Shown: positions 1 to 12,401, numbered from the stretch's first letter. The stretch: DNA of 64,000 bases from Brachionus rotundiformis (GCA_016802295.1 JAESIW010000138.1:2732539-2796538), one strand, 5' to 3'. Notes: generated from the letters alone by a model not told the origin. Program-made: numbers and translations.

Positions 1-2227
1 GTTTGGGGTAATTCAGAACAAAGTGCTTATTGGAAAAAATTTTTATCCGAAAATGCTGTTTTCGGGACTTATGTCCAAACTGAACTTGGACATGGCACTT
101 ATCTAAAGGGACTTGAAACTACAGCAACATATGACCGATCTACTAAAGAATTTATAATCGATTCGCCAACTTTGACTTCAATTAAATATTGGCCAGGGGG
201 ATGTAAGTTAAATTTAAAAAAAAAACAAGAACTTATTTTCATTATTAACAAGCTGGTAAGTCGTGTAACTTTGCCATAGTGATGGCAAAATTGAAAATCG
301 ATGAAATCGATTATGGAATCCATGCTTTTGTAGTTCAATTAAGATCATTAATAGATCATAAAGTAGTTCCAGGTACTCTTTAAACAGTTAAATATAATCA
401 ACCAAATTAAAATAAAAAAAATTAAGGTATTGAAGTCGGAGACATAGGTCGAAAGTTTGGATTTGATGCTACAGATAATGGATATGTTAAGTTTGACAAA
501 CTGAGAATTCCACGAAATAATATGCTTATGCAATTTGCGGAGGTTAGCGCAGATGGAAAGTTCACTCGGAAAGGAAGTGAATTGCTAATGTATGCAACAA
601 TGTTATTGATGAGAGGTAATTTGCCATTAGTGGGAGCCTTTTATTCATCCATTTCAAGTACGATTGCCATTAGATATAGTTGCGTAAGAAGACAGACAGC
701 GGATTCTAATGGGTATAAAAATTATAAATCAAATTATTTTGTATCTATAAAGTAATTTAAGTGTTGAACAGCAAATAATCAACTACCAAACTCAACAGAT
801 AAGATTATTTCCAGCTTTAGCATCAACTTATGCAACATTTTTTTCAGCTTTAAATCTGAGAGAAATTCTACTATCTATTCAAAGAAATTCAGATAATTTT
901 AAAAATATCAGTCCTGATGAACTAGCTAAAGTAATTTTATTTTTAAAAGTTGATACAATTCTATTTAATTAATTTAAAAGCTACATGCACTCTCATCAGG
1001 ACTAAAATCACTTGTTTTTAGTGATTGTTTAAAGTTTGCTCAGTCTAACCGTCTTTGTTGCGGTGGACATGGTTATTCAGCATCCTCTGGTTTATCTCAG
1101 ATAATCCAAGAGGCTGATGCCGCTTGCACTTATGAAGGAGATAATGTTGTTCTATTGCTCCAAACAGCTCGGTATTTGCTAAAATGTGCGCAAAAAGGAA
1201 TATCACCACATTTAGAAATTGATAATTTTGCTGATATAAAAAGATCAAATATGTATAATAATTTTGCAGAATATCTATCATTTTTTTATACTTTATATGA
1301 AGAGTAAATTTTATTTAACTTATTTGAAGATTTTTTAAATTTTTATTCGAAGGCTTTCCAATGAAGTGACAGGGAAACTGATAAAATTGGTCAAGGAAGA
1401 CGGTATGGCTTCACTGGATGCATGGAATAGCTGTAGCTTCCAGCTAACAGATATTGCGCGAGTAAAAAAATTTAGTAGAATTTAAAAAATTTAAATATTT
1501 AAATTTAAGATTTACATCGAAATTTTTATTCTTAACTCAAATCTGTTATGTATTTACAGAAATAAAGTAGTTGAAAATCAAAAAGCTCTAATGGATCTAA
1601 TGGAGCTATATATTTTATATTCAATCACTAATAATTATAGTGGAAATTTTTTGAGGGTAAGTTCAAGCCAAATTTTTGGTAAATAATTTTGCAAATTTTT
1701 TAAATTAATTTTTGAGGTAAATTGAAAACCAAAGAGTAGACTGACCTCAAAATTCATCTTGTAGTAAAACAAACATAGACTTTAATTGAAGAGTTTTCGT
1801 TAATTAATTAAAAAGAACTGATTTAAAGAAGACTAGACTTAATATTTAACTATAAATACACCAAATATTTTTTTGAATATTATTTTTATAATTTTGTAGA
1901 TGAATGTTTTAAAATCTGAGAAATTGAATCAAATGAGAGAGAGAATGTTTGATTTGTTGCCAAAAATAAGGCAAAATGCAGTGGCTCTGGTAGATTCATT
2001 TGATCTATTGGATTCGAATTTATGTAAAATTGTATAAATTAATAAAAATTAAGTTAAATTTGTTCATTTTCAAAGGCAGTTCATTAGGAGCATATGATGG
2101 ACAGGTTTACGAAAGGCTGCTTGATTTCGCAAGAAAATCACAGTTTAATGAAAGAGAGGTTCATGAAGTATTTCATAAATATCTAAAACCATTTGCTCAA
2201 AGGCAAAAACTAATTTCAAAACTCTAA
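1..2227 (+). CDS. ACOX1: Peroxisomal acyl-CoA oxidase, copy 1 (5' end outside window)
   Basis: This flavoenzyme performs the first step of peroxisomal fatty-acid beta-oxidation (acyl-CoA + O2 to enoyl-CoA + H2O2). Exons: <1-202, 253-372, 427-712, 762-930, 981-1303, 1353-1461, 1510-1656, 1900-2023, 2076-2227; 543 codons in one frame. Seen: the GTYVQTELGHGT and RGLETTATY-like blocks of the FAD/acyl-CoA domain, CCGGHGYSA, and the CTYEGDN block whose Glu (codon 1134-1136) matches the catalytic base of mammalian ACOX1. The protein ends in SKL, a canonical PTS1 signal, so it should be peroxisomal. The intron at 373-426 is absent from the other two copies. The N-terminal exons lie upstream of the window. 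Assignment to the ACOX1 rather than ACOX3 type rests on overall resemblance, including the N-terminus of the sister copies. Confidence 0.94.
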
Positions 2228-2454
2228 AATATTGTTTAGGACATAAAATTAATGATTATTATAAAAATTAACATAAATTTAAAGCCGTGTGTTAATTTTT
2301 TTTCATTAATAAAATTTTAGTTTTTATATTCAAATAAAATATTTATTTTAATATTAAAAGATTATAGTTTAAAAGTTTTTATTGATTTTTTTTTAAAATA
2401 AATCTATTTACAAAAAAATACTTTTTATTACAAATAAAAAAATATCAAAAATAT
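2228..2454. other. Short intergenic spacer, ACOX copy 1 to DUF6314-like gene
   Basis: AT-rich spacer with AATAAA-type polyadenylation candidates for copy 1 (for example near 2310-2340). No further gene seen. Confidence 0.5.
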
Positions 2455-2916
2455 ATGTTAAATTCATCGCCATTATTTGTATTTTCAATGCTTCAAGGCG
2501 CTTGGTCCATGACACGAACAATTGCCGGACATGGGTGGCTGAAAGGAAAAGCAAAATTCGAAATTCTTGATTCGAATTCATCTGGGAAAAAATCACTATA
2601 CAGAGAAGATGGCATATTTGAGTTTAATAATGGAAATAGATTGAATGTTTATAAAGAATATCTATATGTGTATGAACATAATAATCTTGGCGTATATTTC
2701 TATGAAAACAAAAAGCAGACACAATTATTTCATTTTCTGAATTTTGAAAAATTTGGAAAAAATTTTCTAACTGCTTCAGCAATTCATAATTGTAGCAAAG
2801 ATGTTTACATAGTAAAATATAAAATTTACAATATTCATAAATTTGAAATTATTTTTATTGTTAATGGTCCGAATAAAAACTATGTTTCTAAAACATTTTT
2901 TGACAGAATCAAATAA
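2455..2916 (+). CDS. DUF6314-like protein, intronless
   Basis: Single-exon gene of 153 codons. From about residue 13 it follows the pattern I recall for the DUF6314 family: an early W..TR.I, then GKAKFE, LYREDGIF, a KEYLYVY segment, FHFL, an AIHNCSKDVY block and a final GPNKNYVSKTF. Conserved Trp, His, Cys, Asp and Tyr positions of the family are all present. The function of the family is unknown. No signal peptide or membrane segment. Two Met codons (2455 and 2488) could start it; the second begins right at the conserved domain. It sits between two ACOX1 copies on the same strand and, unlike them, has no intron. To my knowledge the family is mainly bacterial, fungal and protist, so horizontal origin or retrocopying is possible. 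The family call is from memory and needs a profile search. Confidence 0.72.
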   Translation: MLNSSPLFVFSMLQGAWSMTRTIAGHGWLKGKAKFEILDSNSSGKKSLYREDGIFEFNNGNRLNVYKEYLYVYEHNNLGVYFYENKKQTQLFHFLNFEKFGKNFLTASAIHNCSKDVYIVKYKIYNIHKFEIIFIVNGPNKNYVSKTFFDRIK

Positions 2917-3743
2917 AAAAATAATTAATATGTTGTTGATTTTCCTGGTTAACTTTAAAATATTCTCTGTTAAAAAAATAATTTTTTTGTTTATTAAATT
3001 TTGAATATCATCTTGTTAAATTATTAAGTATTTTAGAAAAGTTAGTTGTTTTTTATCAATGAAAAACTTTATTTGATAATTTTCGAATTCTGAGCAATAA
3101 ATCATAAGAGTTAGATAAGCACTCAAAAAAAATGTACTCGCCACTTAGCTTTTTCACAAAGTTATCCAAAAGGTTCTTAAATTCGATTTTTTATATGAAT
3201 AAAAATATTTAAAAGAATTTTTTTTAAACATTTATTTAGTTTATTTAACTTAATAGTTGGTTATTTGCCAAATATTCAGAGTACCTTGGAATAAAACGTA
3301 AAGAATTTCTTTCAAAAGTATTAATTCGATACTTTTATAGTCAATTCGATTTGGATCACTACATATTGTTGAAAGGCTAAATCAAAGCGACTAGGAAAAA
3401 ACGATTTTTTTAAGAATCATATCAATATACTATAAATTTAGGTAAATTTTATTATGATTTTTTTAAAGTATATTAAGCCAAAATTTGGTAAAACAACAAT
3501 CTTTTCAATTAATAATTTATCTTTTATTTTCAAAATTAAATAGCAAATTTTTTATTAAAATATAAAATATAAGACTTGAAATACAAAAAGAGCTTTAATT
3601 TATATTTTGATATTTATTATTTAATTCTTTTTTATCAATTTTTTAAATTTTTCAAACTTTGAACATTTATACTAAATATTATGCATAATTTTTTAAAACA
3701 AATTTGGTATTTTTTAATCAGAATTTTTTTATTTTTAAGTAAA
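2917..3743. other. Intergenic, no gene seen
   Basis: About 0.8 kb of AT-rich sequence with stops in all frames between the DUF6314-like gene and ACOX copy 2. It should contain the copy 2 promoter; no specific element recognised. Confidence 0.5.
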
Positions 3744-6045
3744 ATGAATGAAGATTTAGCTAATGAACGAAGCAATTCCATCATCAATGTAGATGAAATG
3801 AAAAATTTTCTCGGCTGTATTCAATATGGCTCGAAGGCCCGTTACGATGAGATGATGAATTTGAGTTGAGTATTTTTTAACATATTGTTTCATTAATAAT
3901 TTGTTTGTTTTAGGAGATAAAATGGTATCCAAAATTCGACCATTGTACGAAGAAAACTTTTATAATTTAGACCGTGATGAAAAATATGAAATGATCTATA
4001 AAAAATCGCTAGATATCTTTGATTTTCTAAAAGAAAATAAAATTAGCACCGATTCAACTGATATAATGAAATTAGGTGTTATTGGTGGCGTATTAGGGCC
4101 AGAAAAAATACTTTTTACTCTTCATACAGCAGCTTTTAAAGTATCAATAGAGCTTTGGGGCACTGATGAACAAGTAAAGCACTGGACTTCCGTAATGGAC
4201 TCAAATTTTGTAATAGGCACTTACATTCAAACAGAAATTGGTCACGGAACCTATGTTCGTGGCTTGGAAACCACTGCAACTTACGACAAACAATCAAAAG
4301 AGTTTATTATCAATAGTCCGACTTTGACATCGATTAAATTTTGGCCAGGAACTGGTGGAATTACAGCAAATTTTGGAATCGTAATGGCCAAGCTAATAAT
4401 TGATGAAAAAGATCATGGAATTCAAGCTTTTATAATTCAATTAAGGGATTTCAAAGACCATAAAAATATGCCTGGCGTTGAAACTGGAGATATTGGAAAA
4501 AAAGGTGGTTTCGAATCTCATGATAATGGCTATATTAAATTTAATAATCTTCGCATTCCGCTATTTAATATGCTAATGAAAAATGCAGTAGTTCATTCAG
4601 ATGGAAGATTTGAAAAGACCGGAAGTGAATTAATCATGTATGCCTGTATGTTGCTTCTTCGAGCTGGTCTTTGTTCATTCGGAAGTACACTGTTATCTCT
4701 TTCTACAACCATTGCGGTAAGATATAGTGCTGTCAGGCGCCAAACATCTAATTTAGATGGGTACTTTGTTTACATATAATTATTATATAGGAAAAATTGA
4801 TAATAAATATTTTAAGAGTGGAACCTCAGGTAATTGACTACCAAACCCAACAATTTAGAATATTCAACAGTTTATCATCAACTTATTGTTATATTTTTGC
4901 CGCTAACTATTTAATTAAACAAATATCTAGTATTAGAAATGAAACAAAGAATTTTACCCTAATTAAACCAGCCGACTTGTCTCGAGTAAATAAAAAACTA
5001 AAAAACTAAAATTTCTTTAAAGTTGATTTTAGTTGCATGCCATTTCAGCAGGCTTAAAATCACAAACATTTAGTAATTGTCTGAAATTCGCTCAAATAAA
5101 TAGACTTTGCTGTGGCGGTCATGGATATTCAGCAGCTTCTGGATTGATACCAATTATACAAGAAGCTGATGCGGGCTGTACCTATGAAGGTGATAATGTG
5201 GTTTTGCTATTACAAACAGCTCGGTATTTGCTCAAATGCGCTCAAAAAGGAATTAATCCTCATTATCAGCCAGAAAATTGGAACATCCTTACTCAATCCT
5301 CCCTATTCAAACAATTTAAAATTTATTTTGATGTTTATGATAAGCTTTATGATGAGTAAAACTTAAAAATATTCAATGTTCATATTAATTTTTATAACAT
5401 TAAAGATTAATGAGCGAAGTTAGTAGTAAAATGTTCTTCTTAGTGAAAGAAAAAGGTCTAACTGAATACCAAGCATGGAATGAATGTACTGTTCAACTTG
5501 TTAATATTGCTAAAGTAGTTTTATAATAGTTCTATAATTTTTATGTGAAAATAAAAATTGTTTTGAAAAGCTTTATGTAAGTATTTATGTGGTAAAATGT
5601 AGTTTTACAAGCATAAGTACAAACCAGAACGAAAATAATCGATTGGCATTGGTACAGCTTTTTGAATTGTTTATTCTTTACGAAATTACTGAGGAATACG
5701 CTGCCAATATAATTAGAGTATGAACAAGACAGTATTTTAAGACCCTTATATTAAGAAAATTTTATTAAGCTTAATGTTTTGGATTCAAATGAAATTAAGG
5801 AACATTCAGAAAGTTTGTATTCGTTATTGAAAAAAGTACGTCAAAATGCAGTTGTTCTTGTGGATTCATTCAACTATCTAGATTCAAATTTATGCAGTGT
5901 TTTAGGCGCCTATGACGGAAATGTTTATCAAAAACTGTTCGAATTTGCAAATAAATCCAAATTCAATACCAACAATGTTCATGAAGCATATAACAAAGTT
6001 TTAAAGCCGTATTTTCAGAAGAAAAAAGTAAAAGCCAGACTATAA
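3744..6045 (+). CDS. ACOX1: Peroxisomal acyl-CoA oxidase, copy 2
   Basis: Complete ACOX1-type gene of 663 aa (human about 660). Exons: 3744-3864, 3914-4760, 4817-4985, 5033-5355, 5406-5514, 5571-5717, 5770-6045. The start at 3744 gives MNEDLANER, matching both copy 3 and the MNxDL.xER start of animal ACOX1; an upstream in-frame Met at 3681 is therefore not used. Conserved blocks: GTYIQTEIGHGT, RGLETTATY, IRYSAVRRQT, CCGGHGYSAASG, and the catalytic-Glu block CTYEGDN (Glu codon 5186-5188). It ends in ARL, an accepted PTS1 variant, so peroxisomal import is expected. Exon 3914-4760 spans what is split by two introns in copy 3 and by further introns in copy 1. The penultimate intron shared by copies 1 and 3 is also missing, so this copy has lost several introns while staying open. 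Confidence 0.96.
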
Positions 6046-6195
6046 AATTTATCTAATATTCTAAGTTAATAAATATATAATATTTAAATTAAAATTAAAC
6101 TTTTTTTCATAATACCATCATTAATATTTGAATAAATCCCTATTATTTTGTAACCTTAATATTTCAACAAATAATTTAATTTCTATTAAATAACT

Positions 6196-6792
6196 GGGGT
6201 CTTGTCGACTATGTGATCTTCATGTTCACTAAGTATGTTATCTTTGTCATCCTGCTGGGTTTGTGATCTGTTAAGATCACAAATTTTTTTATCACATTAT
6301 CCAAGGACTACAAGTATTTGTTAATGATCACTCATAAAAATTTCAAAGCATAATTAATATAATATTTAAAAAAAAATAATATATTTATAGCTTGATTCTG
6401 ATAATGATCCAAATATTGATGTTTTAAGCTCTTCTTTATCAAAATTACAATAAATTCAGTAAAGTTTAGGTCAGATCAGTATAAAATCTTGGCTCTTTCG
6501 AGTTCTACAAGTTCTGAATTGGCACAAAATGAAGTGATAAGAGCATTAAGCAAGCACTCAAATGGTGTCCTTTGTGTGGTTCCTTAATGAAAAATGAAAG
6601 AGAACTTAAATTGCGTAAAGCTGAAAATCATTTATTTCAATTTTATTAATTTTTTTTGTTGATTACAAAAATAAAACATTGATCACAGAATTTTTTTAGT
6701 TTTTCTAAAGTTCATCAAAAATGTGATCGTTCATTTTTTTCAATAGCAGAGATCACAAACCCAGCAAGATGACAAAAATCACATAGTCCCAA
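6196..6792. mobile_element. Non-autonomous DNA element with inverted terminal repeats (MITE-like)
   Basis: The right end, 6751-6788, reads as the reverse complement of the left end, 6207-6268. Shared blocks are GACTATGTGAT and, 24 bases further in on the left arm only, TTGTCAT(C/T..)TGCTGGGTTTGTGATC. Several extra GATCAC/GTGATC hexamers sit inside both arms (near 6274, 6325, 6676 and 6723), as in foldback or subterminal-repeat elements. The interior carries no intact ORF. The outer edges (GGG...CCC) are approximate and I could not settle a target-site duplication. Confidence 0.7.
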
Positions 6793-6979
6793 TAATTGAA
6801 TCAATTAAAATAATTAAGTCTTAATTTCATGAATGATTAAATGTATTAAAATGTTTACAAGTAGAAAAATTGACTTAATTGGTGGTTTCTAAAATATTTT
6901 AATATAAAATATTATTAAATATGAGTTCATCGTACCATTTAAAAATTCCAGATCCTAGCATAAAAAAGTCTTATATTTT

Positions 6980-7735
6980 ATGCTGATACTAAATTTATTT
7001 TTCTGCAACTAAAAAATAAAAATGATACTAAAATTCACAATTAAGATACCAAAAATAAATTTAAAATAATACTCATTTTGTTTATGTGATACTTAATAAT
7101 TAATCAAATAAATATTAATTAACAACTATATAGATGTGTTAATATACTCAAACATGTTGATTGAACTAATTAAGAAGTTGAGAAAGTACATGTACTTGTC
7201 CCTTTTGGAAAAAAACTCCATGTGCAAACATATAGTAGCTATTAATTGTCGCGATAGAGGTATGCCATGGTACGAGAGCGCAAAAGATGTCCCACTGGGT
7301 GAAAATAGAAAGAAAGGAAGGCCTACGAAGAATAAAGATGCTCTTAACCGCCAGCCGATCGAAACTCAAAGTCATTTAGAAAATGAAGTGGCCGAAGATG
7401 AACTTTGGTTCATTATTGAATTCAAACATGAACAAGAACCTGCAACTAAGAATGGTCAAAATTTACAAGAGCAAGTTGTAGCGCCAACGACGTCAAATGA
7501 ACAAACAAACGAGTAGCTAAATATCGTTCATGGTGTATTCGAATCAGAGTCAAGTATGTTGAATTTTGTAGAAAATTGCCCAGCTAAACGTCCGAGAGAT
7601 AGACTTCGCAAAAACCCAATCAGTGATCGAAGTAAATTATTTATTATCATCAATAAAAATTAATATCATTTTCTTATTATTTGTATCAATTAATTTTTTT
7701 TAATAGCATAAAACTAAATTAGTATCACGTAAAAT
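6980..7735 (+). mobile_element. Mutator-like (MULE) transposase remnant with degenerate terminal repeats
   Basis: An open frame at about 7217-7516 encodes CKHIV followed about 20 residues later by VPLGENRKKGRPTKNKDA. That is the second half of a SWIM zinc finger (CxH) and the basic GRP tail found after it in MULE transposases. The CxC half and all catalytic parts are missing. A second stretch after the stop (about 7575-7630, KRPRDRLRKNP) could be further tail. The flanks repeat TGATACTAA-like sequence: near 6982 in direct orientation and near 7713 in inverse orientation, consistent with worn terminal inverted repeats. Called from motif memory. Confidence 0.55.
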
Positions 7736-8213
7736 ACATACCATAAAAAATATATTTTTTTGAATATTTTTCAGTATTTAATATGTAGTTAGAGATATTT
7801 GATCTTGATCTTTAAATTTTTAAACTTAAAATTTGATAAATTATTAAATTTGAAGTAATCAATTTATTATTAAACAAGTCTAGTTTATTCAAAAAAAAAT
7901 GTAATGTTTTTTATAATCACTTTAAAATTTTGCTAAATATTGTTAATATAAACAGACGAAAAAAATTAATTTTAATCTTTTGAGTGAAAAAGAATATATA
8001 AATAAAAGTTATCATTTCAAAATTTGATCAAATCAAAACATAACAAATCTTTCATTGAACGGATACAAAAATTACTAAAAATCTTAACAAAAAGAAAATT
8101 TTTCTTTCACGACAAAAAATTTAAAAACAAACTTTTCCATTTTTGCTTAGAAAATAAAAAAATTAAATAAATTCAAATCTGTCACTTTTTAATTAGAAAG
8201 TTTCTAGTAAAAA
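7736..8213. other. Intergenic, no gene seen
   Basis: AT-rich spacer between the MULE remnant and the Hen1 stop codon. It must hold the Hen1 3' UTR on the minus strand; nothing else recognised. Confidence 0.5.
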
Positions 8214-10354
8214 TCAATCTAAACTAAATTGTCCGACTGAAGGGCTTTCGACAATTTTCCGGTTTCTTTTTCTGATCGCTCGCATACAATGAGCAATTTT
8301 TTTCTGCTTTTCACCATTATAATTACAACTAGGAAAATCGGTAAGACGCAGGCGATTTTGACGAGTTTTTAACTCAAAATTTAAACATTGTTGAATGTAT
8401 TCTTCAGTGTAATGGGAGGAATCTGTGTCATCAGCATCTTCAAATTGAAGACATAAACTTTCTTTATAATTTAATTCTTGCATTTCGGATACTTGCGGTA
8501 AATATTGGTCCCAGTTTTCTTCCTCGAAATCATTAAAATCATTCAGTTTTGTACAGTTTTTTTCTTCCATAAAACTATCATCAATATGCTGTTCGTCAAT
8601 TTTGCTAATTACAAAGTCGACTTCACCTCTGGGACTCTCTATACACTTAAAATCATCATAAGCATCTTCATCATCTTCATAACTCTCTGAATCTGACTCA
8701 TCTCGAACTAAATGAATCACAAATTTATCTTGTTTGGTGAATTTATATCCAGCTTTTTTCATTATATCAATAATTTCATCATAAGGCACATTAAATTTTT
8801 TAATTGAGCTAAAATTTAATAAGGTGTCTACTTTTGCTATTTTAATCGAATCGTCATGAATGTCAATATCATTATCAATCTTTTCCTTCTCTTCTTCGGT
8901 CAAATGGCTCGCCAAATCTTTGGCATCATAGTTTTCAGGATCTTGATATCTTTGATATTTCGATGATGATATCAAAAAAAAAATTAAATAATTAATTTCG
9001 TCAAGCAAAACTCGATTTCGTTCTTCTGCACTGTCAAACTCGTGTATCTCAAACGGGTAGCTTAAACTGAAAACTAATTTAAACATATCTGCATCATTTT
9101 TTTTTAGAGAATTATAATTTTCAGCATCTTCCGTGTTGAAGTATTGCTTTTGCTCAATTGGTTCTTCTCCAAGTTCTCGGTATCTATTTTTTAAGTGAAT
9201 TTTCTTTTTTTCATTTAAATACAATTTAAAAGGATTTGAGATGGATTTATCTGGATATTCAACCAGGTCTTGGTTATAAAATAAAGCCATTTGTGTACAG
9301 TGACCGACGGATTCAAATTCTTTAGGCGGTTCTCCTAAATAAAATAATTTATTTCAGATATAATTTTTGTTAAAATGATAATTTTAGATTTTTAAATTAT
9401 TTCTAATATAAATAATAAAATAAGGCTGATCTAATTGTAATTAATTTTTTTTAATGTCTATAAGATCAAACAGCTAACTAGATAAAAATTAAATCTAGTA
9501 AATTAGCTTTTAATATTTTTATTTTATTTTTTTAAATTTGACTTAATTGTAAAAATAATGTTAATTTTTTTATAAAAAAAAAACACTTTTTTAAATTATA
9601 CTTAAGAAAAAAATTAATAAAAATAATTACTAAAATTACCTAAACCATTAAATGAATTGTTAAAAAGTTTGTAATTTTGGTATATTTTCAAAATTTTTTC
9701 TTTACACCATTTTTGAAATTCATCTCTTGTCCACTCAAATTTATGGTCCCAATGACGAAACTTCTGACTACTACCTTTGTCGTCATTAGCATCATCTTGG
9801 AAAACCACATTAAATTCTCTATTTGGAGTAGTGATTAGGACAAATTTAGGTTTTAAATGGCCAAATACGATTTCAATAGCAGCTTGAAGGGTTTCGGGGT
9901 ACATATGCTCAATTATTTCAACCATACTAACAAAATCAAGGTCACAATTTTCGGCACAAAACTGATTCAAAAAATACTCATCAGGCTTTGATATATCTCC
10001 TTTTATTAAGTATAAATCCAATGGATTTTCGCGACAATGAAACAAATCTACTAAATTGTCGGAAAATTTTGATTTATTTTTTTCCAGAACACTGTCATCC
10101 AAATCCAAACCTACGATTAAATTCAAATATTGGTTAGTTTGCTTCAAAAGATGAATTAGCTTGCATTCAGCACAACCAATGTCCATAAATGACTTGCACT
10201 TGAAGTCAAACAAAATACCTGAAACATAATTATAACGTTGGATGTAAAGTGGAGGATCGAAGCACAACTTTTTGTTCTGATGATCTGAAAAATCGTCTGA
10301 TGAAAAATGATTCACATATTCAGTCTCATGATGATTGTTATCTGTATCAGACAT
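8214..10354 (-). CDS. HENMT1: Hen1 small-RNA 2'-O-methyltransferase with long acidic C-terminal extension
   Basis: Hen1 methylates the 3' terminal 2'-OH of piRNAs (and siRNAs in some animals) and so stabilises them. Two exons: 10354-9640 and 9334-8214, 611 aa. The splice restores the conserved GLGEPP..F..VGHC.QMALF motif that neither exon shows alone, which firmly joins them. Seen: SAM-binding FMDIGCAE (about residue 56), VGLDLDD, metal-binding EIIEHMYPE (E..EH, about 146), and RHWDHKFEWTRDEF with the further metal-ligand His. After the catalytic domain come about 370 residues rich in Asp/Glu and Ser with no domain I recognise. Animal Hen1 proteins that I recall are about 390 aa, so this tail is unusually long. 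Its end is basic (RAIRKRNRK). Same strand as PHAF1 upstream, 455 bp away. Confidence 0.93.
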
Positions 10355-10809
10355 TTTTTAAAATAACTTTATCTATAAAATAATAACTTAAAAATTAAAA
10401 ATAAAAATTCATAATTACTAAATATAGAGATTCTATTCAAAGAAGTCAAATAAATTTAACAAAAAGTTCTTATCTTAAACTTGATTAAGATTGAATTGTT
10501 TAAATTGATAATTTAATTTTCAAATTAAGCGGAAAATTAAGATCAAAATCAATATCACTTTAATTGGACATTCTGATTTATTTTTCACAAATTTAATAAA
10601 TAATATCAAATTAATGTTCTTCTATACTTTATAATTTTTTTATGAATTAAAGATTAAAATTATAAAAATTAATATTACATACTTTATTTACAAAAATATT
10701 TTATAGAAACTGTAGTTGAAAAAATATCTTAACGATGATTAAAAAAAAACAATTTAAATTCTTCTGATAAATTTAATAAAGTTGATTTATTTTAAGTATT
10801 TCAATTTTT
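10355..10809. other. Intergenic spacer between PHAF1 3' end and Hen1 5' end
   Basis: 455 bp, AT-rich, no ORF of note. It must contain the Hen1 promoter and the PHAF1 polyadenylation site. Confidence 0.5.
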
Positions 10810-12401
10810 TTATCTATTACAAGCAATTGTGACCGATGCTATGTAACCATTAGTCATTACTTCAAATATAATATCTTCATAGACGTAGAAGAATGCAGGT
10901 CCAAACGGATTCACTGAGTTGGTTGACGATGATCTATGCAAAATAGCAGGCTGTGCCTTGATGCTTAAATTATCCTGCAATTTTTCTAGCTAAAATTAAG
11001 TTTATTAATGGAAAATTTTCAAATTATTTTATTTTACAGTAGTAGCTGGTGTAACCACAAATGTTTGATTGGTTTCTGGGTTCACTAATATCGGAATTTC
11101 AAAATTACTCATAAAATAGTTATTAAAGTTGTAGTGACATGGAAAGTTAGAATGGAAAATAAATTTAATAACTCTGTTTTGTGATGTATTAAATAGTAAG
11201 TCAAAACCAAGTATTTTGTAATTATAGAAATAATCATTGACAACACTTGGATCACTTTGAATAGCTCCATTTTTGTTTATCTCTTCTGATTTATAGTAGA
11301 CTGAATTGGGCGACCCAATGGCAGTCATTACATCCTTAATTATGTAAATAATTTTTTTTAATTTTATTTCTTTAAACTTACTTGACAAGTATCATTGAAC
11401 ATAATTTCTGCATCAAAGTATTCTCGATCCAGTTGATATCCTAGACCCTGAGTAAAGAGATTTAGACTAATTCCTTTGGTGAATCCTTGACGTGTTGCCA
11501 AATTATAGTCCCTTATTATGGTTACTTTGGAACAATAAACAATTTCCTTGCTCAAACATAAAGAGGGGATTTCAGGAGTCCTTTAATTTTTATATTCTTT
11601 TAAATAAATATTAAATTGGATTAATTTTTTAATTACTGAGCTGAGCTAGGAGTCGATCCACTATAAATTGATAATTTGCTTACCAAAGGTTTTCGACCAG
11701 ACGGAAAATTGATCGACTGGACCGAGTGATGACTAATATTTTTTGGTTCGACTCGAAAATCAATGTTAAATGTGAAAAAAAGACCCGCAAAGTGAAGCAA
11801 AAATACATTCGAATTATCATCATAGATACCCGGTGATGTGATTCCAAAAATTTCTGTTATTTGGTCAAATGTCGGCTGAATTGTAGGCAAATTATTGAAA
11901 TAATTTCCACTTTAAATAAGATACAATGAATTTTAGATAGAAGGGATGATATTAAAAAACAATTAAAAAAATACTTACTAATATCGCAGTTTAAGTTTTT
12001 TTAAATCATTAATTTCAATTAACTTAATAAAATCGAATTATTAATAATTAATTAAGCCATAAAAGATTACTTTGAGTCGTTGGTTTGATGAGTCGAAGTG
12101 TAAAATAATTCCATCACAATGAAGCTTAATTATGTAGTCAGAACTTAGCGGCTCCTTGTTATTAAAATTTTAGATTTAAAATATTTACTTAAAAATTAAA
12201 TACTTTATCATTATAAATTAGTTGAACGCTTTTAACTGAGTCACAATTGTTTTTTAAAATTTGGATTACTTGATTTATAGACATACCTGGAAAAAAAATA
12301 CCAATAACAAAGATGTACTAAAAAAGTGGATTAAAACCTAGGATAATTTGCCATTTTTCACTTGAGATCGACTTCTCCGGAACAATTTCCAAATCTAACA
12401 T
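10810..12401 (-). CDS. PHAF1: Phagosome assembly factor 1 (PHAF1 / UPF0183, C16orf70 homologue)
   Basis: In mammals PHAF1 forms a complex with BCAS3 that binds phosphoinositides at the forming phagophore in selective autophagy. Eight exons on the minus strand: 12401-12338, 12286-12204, 12154-12071, 12022-11979, 11909-11637, 11580-11382, 11334-11038, 10989-10810; 407 aa against about 422 in human. Seen: the start MLDLEIVPE; the block LHCDGIILHFDSSNQRLK; PTFDQITEIFG followed by SPGIY; IYSG after a Ser/Arg loop; GSPNSVYYKSE; NDYFYNYKILGFDLLFN; HSNFPCHYNFN; and the C-terminal HRSSSTNSVNPFGPAF with YEDIIFEVM. All junctions keep frame. It is divergent to ACOX copy 3, with 418 bp between the two start codons. 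Confidence 0.95.

Noticed and set aside
8505..8690. Plus-strand ORF opposite Hen1
   Set aside because: Exact antisense of the acidic Hen1 extension; no independent features.
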